Shown here one piece after another: positions 35,535 through 48,655 of a stretch of DNA of 64,000 bases. The translations under genes were made by a program, and so were the position numbers. Numbering within the stretch: the stretch's first letter is position 1; every line of letters begins with the position of its first letter. Origin of the DNA: Pictodentalium vernedei (Eukaryota; Mollusca; Scaphopoda; Dentaliida; Dentaliidae); assembly GCA_031216915.1 (NCBI GenBank), contig CM062290.1, forward strand, positions 168,659,453-168,723,452. The letters run 5' to 3'. The notes under the pieces were generated by a model, which saw nothing but the letters and a program-made list of their open reading frames with translations, was not told the DNA's origin and searched no databases.

Positions 35535-35603
35535 ATTATAAATTTTAAGTAATTTGTATATTTTTTATACTTACCAATGGCCCAGACTAGCTGGTGCTAA
35601 CTC
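35535..35603. mobile_element. short DIRS left-end fragment
   Basis: Begins ATTATAAATTTTAAG after GTGAAAA and keeps the TACTTACCAATGGCCCAGACT block and GCTGGTGCTAACTC, then stops. It has the same orientation as all other copies. Confidence 0.7.
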
Positions 35604-35689
35604 AACTAGAGTGATGTCACGCATGCAGCCCAACTGTCCCAGCAATGGCAATGCTTAGACACAAAATAGTCGGAGCCATTTTTTGTTAA

Positions 35690-35926
35690 CCATTTACCTA
35701 ACGAATCTGCCATATCTGCACTCGTGATATACAAAATTTGCTATTCAAATTTTATTTTTTCATTTCTCTACTCCAAAACATACCTCATGAACTATTAATG
35801 GAACAAGCTTGATGAGCATGTTCCAGTAAGGACTAATAAGCCATGGTTAGAGGTAAAAAATGAAAAAATCTGCTGTTTCAGAAAAATAATTTGTTCTGTT
35901 GGCTTCAACTTGTGTTAAGTAAAGGA
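35690..35926. mobile_element. TTAA-flanked MITE, copy 2 (decayed)
   Basis: TTAA at 35686-35689 and 35927-35930. The left end is CCATTTACCTAACG and the right end GTTAAGTAAAGGA. The centre (GGAACAAGCTTGATGAGCATGTTCC) is a worn version of the palindrome seen at 3654-3764. Confidence 0.65.
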
Positions 35927-36040
35927 TTAAAGATGCAGTACATAAAGCAATGTTGGGCTATAGGAGTCAATTTTCTTTTTTGCATGTAATAACTCCCAAT
36001 CCTTCAAAATACATTTTGGGAATAATTGCCAAAGTGACAC

Positions 36041-36053
36041 GTGTGTGTGTGTG

Positions 36054-36101
<48 letters not shown>

Positions 36102-36130
36102 GTGGGTGGGTGGGGGTGGGTGGGTGGGGG
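36041..36130. repeat. (GT)n microsatellite followed by G-quadruplex-type tract
   Basis: Alternating GT from about 36041 to 36098, then GGGG and six further G runs of three to five separated by single T to 36130. On the other strand this gives spurious His-Thr frames. Confidence 0.9.
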
Positions 36131-36239
36131 TTTTGGTGTGCTAGAGTAGTAAATTTTTGTTTGTTCGCATTTAGTAACTCCAAATCCTTCAAAATGCATT
36201 TTACTGCCTAAACGACCATCGGGTGGAGGGGTGGTGGGA

Positions 36240-36690
36240 ACTGGGAGGGGGGGGGGGGGCGGGGGGAGTTGTGGAACCTATATTCAAACCTGGCCTGTAT
36301 TAGTAGCTGGAAAATACACATATCAACTTTGGTTGAAATCAAATAATCTAAACTGGAGTTATCTGGCGGAAACCAATTGTTGACAGACAGATGGATGTAC
36401 CGACAGGCGGAAGGACCGACAGATCGATGGATGAAAGTCATGGTGTGTTTGTCTTTGTCTGGGTTTTTAACCACAACTTGGGGGGGGGGGGGGGGGAGAG
36501 TTGTGGAACCTATATTCAAACCTGGCCTGTATTACTAGCTGGAAAATACATGTATCAACTTTGGTTGAAATCAAATAATCCAAACTGGAGTTATCGGTCG
36601 GAAAGCAATTGTTGACAGACAGATGGATGGACTGACAGACAGAAGGACCGACAGATGGACGGACGAAAGTCATGACTATAGACCTGACTG
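36240..36690. repeat. two direct copies of a 232-bp unit with GACA-rich tails
   Basis: Copies at about 36246-36477 and 36480-36690 begin with a poly-G run, share GTTGTGGAACCTATATTC and AACTGGAGTTATC, and end GTTGACAGACAGATGGATG. Confidence 0.75.
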
Positions 36691-36699
36691 TAAAGTCAG

Positions 36700-37262
36700 G
36701 CTAAAAATGCATTTTGTACCAAAGAAAAAATATTGCTTAAATGACCCTGGGTGAGGAGGAGGGAGGTAGGGGGTGTTAGAGGAGTCCATTTTTTTCTGCA
36801 TGTGGTCAGTCTAAATCCTTCAGAATGCATTTTGAGCAAAGAGAAAAAAAAATGCCTAACTGGCACCGAGGAGGGGGTGGGGGTGTTTGTCTCGGTTTTT
36901 AACCACAAACTTTAAGCAAAGGGTGGGGGGGGGGGGGGAGGGGGGAGGGAGAGGTACATGAGTTTAAAAAAAGTTCCGCATGTAGTGACTGTATGTAAAT
37001 AGTTCAAAATGTATATTGGAGGGGAGAAAAAAATATGCCGAATTGGTGGGGGCAGGGCAGGGCAGGGCAGGGCAATAACTTCAACAATTTTCATTGGATA
37101 ATTGTGGTCATCAAACTTGACCTAGAGACATGTACTGAAAAGAATTGAAATCCGTTAACTTTTGTTTAAGTTATGGCATAAAGAAAGTTTGGACAGATGG
37201 ACAGACGGATGGACTGACAGACAGATAGACGAACAGAGCGAGCTCTGTGCTATATCCCTCCC
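36700..37262. repeat. G-rich low-complexity tract and element tail
   Basis: Includes poly-G and GGGCA repeats. It ends with a GGACAGATGGACAGACGG tail, then CCCTCCCTTGTGGGAGGGG, an inverted repeat typical of the end of such elements. Confidence 0.55.
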
Positions 37263-38120
37263 TTGTGGGAGGGGATAAAAAGTAACAAAGTATGTGGTAG
37301 AAGCCCAATTTGAAATTTAGAGAAACTATGTTCGAAAAGCGTTGTGAAAAGGGTTAAATTAATGCCAATATTATTTGAAACCACTGTGTACAGCTTCAGT
37401 AGACCTTGCCCGAAATAAAAAAAAAGAAATGACGTTGTAACAAGAGTGTTTGGTGAATGAAAGGTAGAACCCTGAAAAGCAGAACTTTAATCCGAAACTT
37501 TAAGCTGGGAATACTAAGTAAAATTGATTGCCAAAAAAGGGTTAAATATTTCCTAAAACCGATAAAAGAAATGATTGATCATGGAATCATTAAGTTGTAT
37601 TGACCATGCAAGAATTAGAGTAAGAAAGTAAGTGGCTAAGTCTAATTTCGAACACAAAGAAAGTAAGTCTGAAAGCATTTTTAAAAGGGGTTAAAATCAT
37701 GTCGATATTTATGAAAATCTCTGTAGAAATGTTCAGTAGATAGTGGACATTGTCCCAAATTAGAAACAGTGACATTCCACTAAACTGTTTGAAGAATTAA
37801 AGGTGTAATTTTAACCCCCCCCCCCCAAAAAAAACCCAAAACAAAACAAAACTTTAACCTGGAAGTTGTAAGTTAAATTGCCATACAAAAAAGGGTTAAA
37901 TATTTCCCAAAATAACATGAAACATAAAAAAAAACCAAAAAAACATAATGAGAATAATACAATCAATAGTAATATTAATTTAAAAGAAGAAAAAACCCAA
38001 CAACTTTAAGGTTGACTAAAAAACTTTAACCACAAACTTTAACCAAAACTCCAAATGTTAACAGACGGACAGACGAAAGTCATGACAAAACAGGAAAAAA
38101 AAAAAAAAACTCACTTGAAC
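37263..38120. repeat. two tandem degenerate units of about 350 bases
   Basis: Both units run from a GGGTTAAA motif through CAGTAGA, ACTTTAA and a second AAAAAGGGTTAAATATTTCC, with poly-A and poly-C expansions. The tail GACGGACAGACGAAAGTCATG lies near 38044. Confidence 0.5.
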
Positions 38121-38130
38121 CTTCAGTAAA

Positions 38131-40086
38131 CAAGAGGCCCCACGGGGCCTGAAGCGCTCATCTTGTACAGAACACAATTTAAACAGAGTCCAAGAATGAG
38201 TCTACATTAAGCAAGCCATCTCCATAGGCTACACTGTCAATCCTTGAGTCCCTCAGGAGTGACAAAAATAATCTGGGCATCATGCCTTTTCTTCAGTTGA
38301 TCAAAAGTAAAATGTAGAGCTCCCCTATGAAGCCCCTTGATACAACCTATGTGGATTAATCTTAGTACCTCTAGAGGGTATTAAATACAAAATTTTTAAT
38401 TCTTCAGCAAAATGGCCAATTCCGGCTCCCATAGAGAGCCCAAATATTAACCCAGACTCTTGATTTGAACACAGTTAAATCTGACTTCCCTAGAGATGTT
38501 GTGTACCGAATATGAAAGCATTCTGACTGTTGGATCTGAAGAAGAGAAATTGTAAAGAAATTTCTTCGAATTGCACTAAGTTCAAATGTCGACTACCATA
38601 GTGAGCCCAAATATTGACCTATGGATCCAATTTGAACAAACTTGAATCTGACCCCCCTAGAGATGTTGTATACCAAATGTGAAAGCATTCTGACAAGTGA
38701 ATCTGAAGAAGAAGATTTTTGAAGAAATTCCCTCATATTGTACTAAGTTAAATTTCATGTTCCCATATGGAGCCCAAATATTAACCTAGGCACTCGAATT
38801 GAACAACCTGGAATCTGACCCCCCTAGAGATGTTGTATACCAAATATAAAAGCATTCCGACTGGTGGATCTGAAGAAGAAGATTTTTAAAGAAATTTTCT
38901 CATATTGCACTAAGTAAAAATTTGGGCTACCATAGTGAGCCCAAATATATACCTAGGGATTTGATTTGAACAAACTTGAATCTGTCCCCCATAGAGATGT
39001 TGCATACCAAATATCAAAGCATTCTGACTGATGGATCTGAAGAAGAAGATTTTTTTAAATTACCCCCCATATTGAACAAAGATAAAATTTGGGCTTCCGT
39101 AGGAAGCCCAAATATTAACCTAGGGACTTGGTTTGAACAATCTAGAATCTGACCCTCATAACAATGATGTATACCAAATATTAAAAGATTCTGACTGGTG
39201 GTTCTGAAGAAGAAGATTTTTAAAGAATATTCCCCATATTACCCTACGTTAAAACTTCGGGCTCCTGTAGAGAGCCCAAATATGAACCAATGAGCTTTAT
39301 TTCAACAAACTTTTATCTGACCCCCATATGAATGCTGTATACCAAATATCAAAAGATTCTGATGATTGGTTCTGGAGAAAAGATTTTAAAAAATTTTTGC
39401 AAATATGCTGACTCAGCATTTTTTCGATGCCCATTACAGAACACCCTAACATAACCGATGGCAATTTTTTTTTACCAATCAATTCTAATGGTCATAAGGA
39501 TACTTCATACCAAATAAAAGCTCTCTGTTCCGTGGGGTTTGGGAAATATGGGCGTTTGAAAATATTTCTATTTTTAGCTCCCAGGGTTCCCATGGGGATG
39601 CGGGAATTTTTTTTTTTGCATGGGTCAAGTACTTATGACCCAATACTACCACAAACCAAATTTGGTTCATACCGGACCATCGGTTCAGAAAATAGAAATT
39701 TTGGGCGGGGCCAAAAATCTTACCCCTCCTATTACAAAGCCAAATATTACTTTACGAACTTCGTTTGAACAAACTTGATTCTACACCTCATATGGAAGCT
39801 CCATAGCAAATATCAAGTCATTGTACACACTGGTTCTTGAGAAGAAGATTTTAAAAATATTTTGGAGCATTTTTCCCCACTCCCTCCCTATGGGGCTGGG
39901 CATGCCGAGTTGAACAAAAATGAAATGCCCCTTTGGGACCATCACTCACACAAACTTTCACTTGAATTGGCCCAGTGGCTTTGGAGGAGAAGACCAAAAC
40001 ATGGTGTACGATGGACGACAGACGACGGATGACGGACGGGAAGCGATGAGATTAGCTCAGCTTGACTTTGTCAAGATGAGCTAAAA
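38131..40086 (+). mobile_element. Helentron-like non-autonomous element, copy 1
   Basis: The 5' end is CAAGAGGCCCCACGGGGCCT (a GGCCCC/GGGGCC hairpin) followed by CGCTCATCTTG. About six units of 163-168 bases follow (unit starts near 38426, 38589, 38757, 38924, 39090, 39258), then a unique block with GACGACGGACG strings. The 3' end is a hairpin CTTGACTTTGTCAAG, then ATGAGCTAA. CAAGATGAGC at the 3' end pairs with GCTCATCTTG at the 5' end. Hairpin plus CTAA suits a rolling-circle (CTRR) terminus; 5' block, core tandem repeats and 3' hairpin match Helentron-associated elements. No protein is encoded. The class assignment is inference. Confidence 0.6.
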
Positions 40087-40423
40087 ACTTTAACCACAAA
40101 CTTTAACCAAAACTCTAAATGTTAACAGACAGATGGACGGATGGACAGACGAAGTCATGACTATAGCCCTCACTGTAAACAGTCAGGCTAAAAAAGAATC
40201 CAGGGCCAAACACAAATTTTGCCCCCAATCCCCCAAATTTGCATGCAAAAACCGAAAAATTGATGTCGTATCTGGTCCTCCATACTTTTCAGATCTGCAC
40301 ATGCACAGTATCCAGGAAGGAACCGAAATTGGTGCCAACCATAATTCTTTCTACAGATTGCCTGTTAAATGTTATAAACAGAGGGGAGGTATGAATGCTC
40401 ACTCATGGGAGGGTCATACACGT

Positions 40424-40509
40424 ATGGGCCATTGGTAAGTATAAAAAATATACAAATTACTTAAAATTTATCATACATTTATACAACAACCAATGGCCCA
40501 GACTAGCTG
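40424..40509. repeat. E4 internal complementary region
   Basis: GGGCCATTGGTAAGTATAAA leads, through TTATCAT at the join, into ACAACCAATGGCCCAGACT. The core at the join differs from the E1/E2/E5 core. Confidence 0.8.
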
Positions 40510-43500
40510 AAAAGTAAAAAGGCTGGAGAGCCTTGGACATAAAGGAAAATATAATTTCTCAATTACTTCAGTAAAGGATAGCTCCTACAGGAGAATAGGA
40601 AAAGATAGGAATTATATATGTCCTTCTCCTTTACGAGAAAAGAGAAAGGTATAACACCAACAATGTAATTGAGTATTACATAATATATAATTCTCTATTT
40701 AATGCCAGTATAACCCGTTATGCTAATTCGGTGAAGGAAAACCAATATATAAAGATAGTCCAGAGAATGAGACTCTTTGTACTCATTTAAAAGTGTCTGA
40801 GGATTGTATATTAATGCCCGTTTGATACGTGACATATACAAATGCTTCACAGTGAGCTATACTTTAAAAACAGTACATAAATGAGACATAGTTATTGCTT
40901 CACACCGAGCTACACATTAAAACCATCCCAACACCGACTCGGGACTACTGACGCTGGAGGAGGTCTTCCCTTGCTTTTCACTACAAAGCCAGATGATCAT
41001 AAGGGAAAAAAACATCTCCCCCCCCGCCTTCCCCTTGTTCTGAGGTAAATATCCTCAGAAAAAAGAGGGCAGCGGAATAGCATCAATGCTGGAACGGACA
41101 GCCTAAATACCTATAGATGTAACCATTAATGGACGACATTCTGTGCAAAGGACCCAAAGATCTAATGTCACCAGAGATGGACTCTAAATTTCTCAGGTAA
41201 AGCTTGGTAAATGAAGAGGGCTGTGTCCAGTATGCAGCCTTCATGAGATCAGTAATGGCTATACTGTTAGAACAAGAAGTGGACAGTGCTCTAACCTTGT
41301 GCGCTGAAAGCTTATTAACCGAATGTTGACCCGAAGATAAATTTTCATAGGCAATGCGTATTGCCAACTGAACCCATCTAGCGACTGAATGAACAGAAAT
41401 ATCCTTTCTGCTAGGAATCAATGAAAAAAAGAAACGTTTTCTTCCTTTTCTAATAAAATCTGATCGACGTTTATAAATGCACATAGCCCTGACTGGACAC
41501 AGCAAAGGTCTACAGTTATCCAAGGACGGCCGCGCCTTAATGATAATAGGCTCCGGCCACTTGTCTGGAATCTGCTTCTTAGCAAAAAAACCCACTTCTG
41601 TAGTAAGGGTAAAGGTATTACCCACACTAAGGTAGTGAGATTCATCAACAGATAAAGTATGAAGTTTACTGACTCTTCTAGCAGATGCAAAGGCAAAGAG
41701 AAACGCCGTTTTATAGGACAAGAATTTGAACTCTCCAACGGCTCAAACAGAGCTTCTTTGAGCTTCAACAAAACCCAAGCCAAATTCCACTTAGGAATTA
41801 ATCTGAGGGTTCTAGGTCTATTAATAGAGAAATTTCTAACCAGCTTGGACAATGAAGTATTTGATCCAATAGCCAAGTTATCATGATGAGCGTAAGTGTC
41901 TGATAACATAGACCTATAGCCTTTAATAGTGAGGGGCTGCAGTTTGAGAACATCAAACAAGTAGACCAAGAAATTGGCAATATTTGGTATGGACGGATCG
42001 TATGCATCTATCAACTGATCCTGACACCAACGGAAGAAAACCCTCCACTTCGTTGCATAGTTCAACGTTGAGGAGGACCTCCTGCAGTTAGAAATTGCAT
42101 CCACTGCTCATCCTGTAAACTGTTTCCTGTACAAGAAAGACCGCACAACCCATGACTTCCCCTGATAAAGAAAGTCCTCTCGTGGAGGAAGCTTCTGGGG
42201 AACGTCCCATAACAGACAACTGAGAAGACTGATCCAAGGTTTCTGTGACGACAGAGGTGCTACCAGCAGAATTTTGCAATGAGACTGTTTGATCTTTAAC
42301 AGAATCTGCTGAATCAATGGAGTTGGAGGATATGCATATCCAATCATTCCGTCCCATGAGATCGACAGAGCGTCTACTGCATATGCTCGACGATCTGGGC
42401 ATGGCGACACGAATGTCGGTAACTGATTGTTCAGGTATGTCGTAAACAGATCTATCATGAGACGATCCCACTGAATGTCTGTCTGACTATTCGCTTGCTG
42501 AGGATCCATTCCGATGGTAACAGGCGACCTTTCTGAGAGAGCAAGTCTGCTAGTACATTCAGACGACCTGGTATATGACGGACAGAAAGATGAACATGAT
42601 GATTCATGACGTATAGGAGAATCCTCTCCGTTAATTCGTATAATGGAATCGAATGAGTGCCGCCTTGGTTCCTGATGTAAGTTACTACTGTCGAATTGTC
42701 CCGACAAAATTTGAATATGGACGTTCGATATTATGTGAATCCAATGTTGAAGAGCTAGCCATATTGACATCATCTCTTTGATGTTTATGTGTTTCTCTAG
42801 GAACCGAGGGTCCCAAAGGCCCTGACACTTCAAGTCTGTGGGACTTAGGGTCACGCCCCAACCCGTCTGACTCGCACCCGTCATAATCGTTAAAGCCGGA
42901 TCCGACAGTTGCTGTTAACCATTGAATATCTGTCCAAATCTGAACCTTTTGTTTTATTAGGTGCATTAAAACAATACTGGTTTCGAGCGAATGCGTCTTC
43001 ACACTCAAGTTTTGAGTAAAGAATATCTGGAGGGAATGCGTGTGCAGGCGGCCCATCGGAATAAGATCTGCAGCCACTCCGCACAGCCCCATCAGTTACA
43101 TGAATTCCCTTGCTGTTAATGCATCTGAGTGTAGACAAAAGCGAGCATAACAACCGACTAATTTAGCTCTGGGGAACAGCAGATGAACCAGATTGTTGTG
43201 AGTCTTGAACCTCATTCCCAAGTGAGTGAACGACTTGGATGGAGCTAGATCCAATTTTTTCTCGTTTGCGATAAAACCAAGACGTCGGAGTAATAGAAGC
43301 AGACTCTGAACATCGCTCGGAAGAATAATTCTGTTGCTGTATCTCTACAGAATGTCGTCCAAGTAAGCCGACGTTACCGCAGACGAATGAGCTTGGAAGT
43401 ATGACATTACAGAGTTCATTATTCGAGTGAATGCCGAGGGAGCCAGGTTCAGACCAAAGCGCATTGCTCTGAACTGATATACCTTCCCTTGTACGGCGAA

Positions 43501-44313
43501 CCGTAGGTACCTTCTGAATGCCTGATGTACCAGGACATGAAAGTACACATCCTTTAGATCTATGTTTGCTGCATAGTCGTTCACTCGAATGCTCACTCTT
43601 ACCGACCGAATGGTCTCTATATAGAATTTTGGAGCCACGATAAGGTTGTTTATCCAGCTCAAGTTTTATTACCGGTCGGAAACAGCCGTCTGGCTTCAGT
43701 ACGAGGAACAGGTGACTGTAAAAACCCTGAGAATCTTGATTCTCGATGACCTCTATTGCTTCCTTTAATAAGAGAGCCTGTACCTCCGCTACGAGAGATG
43801 CTCATTTGAAAGGATCCGACAGAATATTTGTCCAACGCGGACATCTTGTTAGTGGGTGTTTCGCTCGGAATGATAGCCGTAAGCCGTCCGAGACTACACT
43901 TCTCACCCACTGATCTTCCATGACTGCTATCCAGTTTTTCATGAAGTTTGATAACCTTCAGCCAACTAGCCAGCAATAGAGGTCTTGAACATCACCTGTA
44001 GGACTTGCTTACGGGAGGAGAAACTACGTGCTCCCCGCGAAGAACCTCACCTCGTCGGCCTAGGAGCATCTGACCGATAGTACCGATCAGACCTACGCCC
44101 CTTTCCCCGAGTCGCTATATTGACGACCTCAGGAGTAATTGTAAGAGGGTTTCTTGTACCCTCGTGAGGAGTTCCCTTTTGACGTTTTAGATTTGGATCG
44201 TCCTTCTTTCTTCCTGCCTGCTGAAGCAGGTTGCTGAGATGCCGACTTCAATAGCAGAGCACTTGATGCTTTCTTAGTAGCCTGTTCATAGACTAATGAA
44301 AGCTTGTCATCAA

Positions 44314-46865
44314 CAAGAGGCCCCAGGGGGCCTGAGGGCGCTCACCTGACATGGTAGCCTAAATATCAACCCAGAGAATTGATTTCCACAAGTTGCATCT
44401 GCTCCTCCTAAGAAAAGCTGAAACCAAATATCCAAATATTCTGACCAGTGGATCTAAAAAAAGATTTTTAAAGAATATTCCTCATACTGAACTAAGTCAT
44501 AATTCAGGCTCCCACAGGGAGCCCATATATGAACCCAGGGACTTGGCTTTAACAAACCTGAATCTCACACCCCTAAGGATTCTGCACACCAAATATCAAA
44601 ACATTCCGACTGCTGGATCTGAAGAAGAAGATTTTTAAAGAAAATTCCTCATTTTGAACCAAGTTACAATTCAAGCTCCCACAATCAGCCCAAATATGGA
44701 CCTAGGGACATGGCTTGAACAAACTTGAATCTTACCCCCCTAAGGATGCAGCATAAAAAATATCAAAAGCATTCATCTGCTGGATCTGAAGATTTTTAAA
44801 GAAAATTCCTCATTTTGAACTAAGTTGTCATTCAGGCTCCCATAGTGAGCCCAAATATGAACCAAGGGACTTGGCTTGAACAAACTTGAATCTCAGCCCC
44901 CAAGGTTGCTCCATGCCAAATATCAAAACATTCCAACTGCTGAATCTGAAGAAGAAGATTTTTAAAGAAAAATTCCTCATATTGACTAAGTTATAATTTG
45001 GGCTCCCACAGGGAGCCCACATATGGACCCATGGACTTGGCTTTAACACACTTGAATCCCAGCCCCCCCCCCCCTCCCCCCAAGGATGCTACTCACCACA
45101 TATCAAACCATTCAGACTGCTGGATCTGAAGAAGAAGATTTTTTAAGAAAATTCCTCATTTCAAACAAAGTTACAATTCAAGCTCCCACAGTGAGCCCAA
45201 ATATGGACCTAGGGACATGGCTTGAACAAACTTGAATCTCACCCCCCTAAGGATGCTGCATACCAAATATCACAAGATTCTGCCTGCTGAATCTTGAGAA
45301 GAAGATTTTCAAAGAAATTTGCCTGAAATGCACTAAGTTCGAATTTGGGCTTCTATCGTGAGCCCAAATATGAATCCAGGTGGCTGATTTGAACAAACTG
45401 GAATCAGATCCACCCCACAATGTTGCATGCCAAATATCAAAAGATTCTGCCTGCAGGATCTGGAGAAGAAGATTTTTGAAGAAATTTGCCTGAAATGCAC
45501 TAAGTTCAAATTCGAGCTTCTATAGTGAGCCCAAATATGAATCTAGGGAGCCGATTTGAACAAAATAGAATCAGATCCACCCCACAATGTTGCATACCAA
45601 ATATCAAAAGATTCTGCCTGCTGGATCTGGAGAAGAAGATTTTTTAAGAAATTTGCCTGAAAAGCACTAAGTTCAAATTTGGGCTCCTATACTGAGCCCA
45701 AATATAAACGCAGGGAGCAGATTTGAACAAACTTGAATCAGATCCACCCCACAATGTTGCATACCCAATATCAAAAGATTCTGCCTGCTGGATCTTGAGA
45801 AGAAGATTTTCAAAGAAATTTGCCTGAAATGCATTAAGTTCAAATTTGGGCTTCTATACTGAGCCCAAATATAAACCCAGGGGGCCGATTTGAACAAACT
45901 TGAATCAGATCCACCCCACAATGTTGCATACCAAATATCAAAAGATTCTGCCTGCTGCATCTGGAGAAGAAGATTTTTTAAGAAATTTGCCTGAAATGCA
46001 CTAAGTTCGAAATCGTGCTCCTATACTGAGCCCAAATATGAACCCAGGGGGCCGATTTGAACAAACTTGAATCAGATCCACCCTCCAATGTTGCATACCA
46101 AATATCAAAAGATTCTGCCTGCTGGATCTGGAGAAGAAGATTTTTTAATGTTTTTCCCATTGCCTACAGTGTTAAAAAGTGCTGACTCAGCACTTTTTCA
46201 AAGTCCCGAAACTGTACCCTATGATAAAACCGATGGCAATTTTTTTTTACCAATTCTTTCTGTTGGTCCTAAGGAAGCTTCACACCAAATAAAAATTCTC
46301 TGCAGTTTTGGAGATATGGGCGTTTTAATTTTTTTCTATTTTTAGCTCCTGCGGTTCCCATGGGGCTATGGGGAAAAAAAATCAGCATAAATTAGGTACT
46401 TATGACCCAATAAGCCCTCACATAAAATTTGGTTCAAATCAGCCTCTCGGTTTGGAAAATAGAAATTTCGGGCGGGGCCAAAAATTTTGCCCCTCCCATA
46501 ACGACGCCAAGTATAGCCCCACAGACTTCTCTTGAACAAATCTGAGTCTACACCTCAAAAGGAAGCTGCACACCAAATATCAAGTCTCTGCTACTGCTGG
46601 TTCATGAGAAGAAGATTTTTTAAGATTTCAGCTCACTTTTTGGGTGTGGCCCTACCCACGGGCGGGGCAACTTGATTTGAACAAAATCAAATTGCGATGT
46701 CATAACAAACTATTATCTCAAATATCAATTAAATTGGTTCAGCAGTTTGGGAGGAGAAGACGCAAACACCATGTTCACGGATGACGGACGACGGACGCCA
46801 GACGACGGACGACGGACGGTGAGTGATCACTATAGCTCTCCTGACTGAAAGTCAGGTGAGCTAAA
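44314..46865 (+). mobile_element. Helentron-like non-autonomous element, copy 2, nested in E4
   Basis: The 5' end is CAAGAGGCCCCAGGGGGCCT followed by GCTCACCTGAC. About ten or more units of roughly 165-180 bases share GGCTCCCAC-GGAGCCC, CATACCAAATATCAAAA and GGATCTGAAGAAGAAGA. The 3' hairpin is CTGACTGAAAGTCAG, then GTGAGCTAA. Its GTCAGGTGAGC pairs with GCTCACCTGAC at the 5' end. The DIRS gag-derived sequence continues on both sides, which shows the order of insertion. Confidence 0.65.
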
Positions 46866-48655
46866 AATAGTATGTCCGGAAACCTTAGCGACTCGGAGAG
46901 AGCTTTTCACCTTGTCAACTATAAGTGACGACGATGCAAGGGCAGCATCACGTCCAATTAACTACAGATTAGCCACTGTCAGGGCAGAGTTATGCGTGGT
47001 ATACATAACTGCCCTGAAAAGAACTCTAAGAGTGGTACGGACATCCTCAAATTCCTCCCCGTTGAGACATTACGCCATAGCTCTAGTAAGGTGATCTGCG
47101 TAGGACATTGCGTCCAAATTAGCTCTATTTGATGAAATTGCCGTTTCCATTACATCTGAGTGAACAGTGAGTGGAGCAGGTAAGGATACCTCTAGATCCA
47201 AGGTCTGCTCATCCAAATGCACAGGAGCTCTCTGAACATCTTCTCCAACTATTTTAAATTAACATGGTCCAAGAAACGGTATATTTATGGAAGATGTAGG
47301 TAAGAAACCGCCTTTTTGGTTGAATATGGCGTCGTCTACATGGCTAATGGCCTGCGACACTTGCCTAGACTGAACCGGAAAAGAAAGAACTTCTTCCTTT
47401 CTCCGTATAAAGTCTGTGTCTAGCAGCGCCAGCTGTTTCTCTCTTGTTGTCACAGGATTCTGATTCAGTGGAACAAATTCAGGTTAGTATTGATGGATGA
47501 AATCCATTGCAACCATGTGCTGTTCCCGAAAGGGAGGGGTAATCCTCTTCCTTATCCCTTTCACCATCCGAGAGAATCAGTTGCGAATCTCAGACCGACC
47601 CAGCACCATACGACAGCTCAGGTTCTGAGTCTGAGGAAGGCTGCTCCTGCACTTGCTGAGATGCTGCGATCAGCTGTCCGTCATCGAGGCCTCAGGAGCA
47701 GCGGTCTTCTGTTTCTTAGATGCTTGCTGCTCCTGGGTCGGCGTGTCGGAGATGGATCTCTTCACCGAATGTCCTGATGATCGAGGCCTCGTCTCCTTAG
47801 CTACCAGATGGTCCGACTTCACAGGCGAAGAGTAGTCCCTTCTTCACGCAGCAGGCTGGATATCCGAAGCCGGATAGCTAGGATGTGGTCGTGTGTGCTT
47901 TTTAATCGAAGCAGAAGAAGCTGTGACTGCAGCGGAGGGCAGCTGCTATCTAGACAGAGCGTCCGAAACGACAAACGTGGACGTATGCTCTGGCCCACGC
48001 AAGTTCTTATAACAACATCTGGCCCCAACACATGTAGGACAAGAATTTGTGGGAGTACATTGACTATAGGCAAGGCAACAAGCATGTAAATCTGAGGAAG
48101 ACTTCCTTGCCTTGCATTTTGAGCAATAAATAAGCTTTCATAGTTAATCAAACAAAGTCGATCGAACTCCCACCAACTCCACAAAAAATATATGATAAAG
48201 ATACATATTAATCAACAAAATACAAATCGAAAAATTAATTTCAAAAAATTTTTGAGAAAAGCCCAAGTTCCCAAAGGGAACATGAAGAGCCCAAGGGTAT
48301 CCCAATAGAGCCTAAGTGTGGACAAAAATCCAAAAATTATTGCTGCACTACCAGAATATTAAAACATGTATTTTACAACAATCATACAGTAATAATAAGT
48401 ACATACTACATATATTTAAGGATGTTGCCAATGTTAACAACGTCAAGGAAAACTGGAAACAAGACCTCAGGCACAGAATAAAAAGGCCCAAAGTCAGTAA
48501 CAGATTTTAAAGCTACCAGATGTAAAGAAAAACGATACATCAGATAGAAGATGCATGACCCAAATGATCCAACACTCCTAGGGTGAGGACGTAACCATGG
48601 GGATGAACAGAATAAACATTCTGTTAAACACGTTAAACTCCCAAGAAATTTAATA

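Larger units (their letters stand above)
40196..48655 (-). mobile_element. DIRS-type retroelement E4 (old, broken), interrupted at 44314-46865
   Basis: Coding strand minus. Parts: partial left repeat from 40196, internal complementary region 40424-40509, stem-loop 41038-41060, tyrosine recombinase remnants about 41.1-42.1 kb, RNase H and following domain about 42.1-42.9 kb, RT remnants about 43.3-43.9 kb (YLDDIL visible), and gag-derived remnants about 44.0-44.3 and 46.9-48.1 kb. Neither terminal repeat is whole. It is clearly more diverged from E5 than E1 is, and uses the GGCCCAGACT end type, so it is the oldest long copy here, with many breaks. A Helentron-like element is inserted in it. 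Confidence 0.88.

Noticed and set aside
35927-36199. Minus-strand frames rich in His-Thr repeats
   Set aside because: They are translations of the GT microsatellite and adjoining G runs, not proteins.
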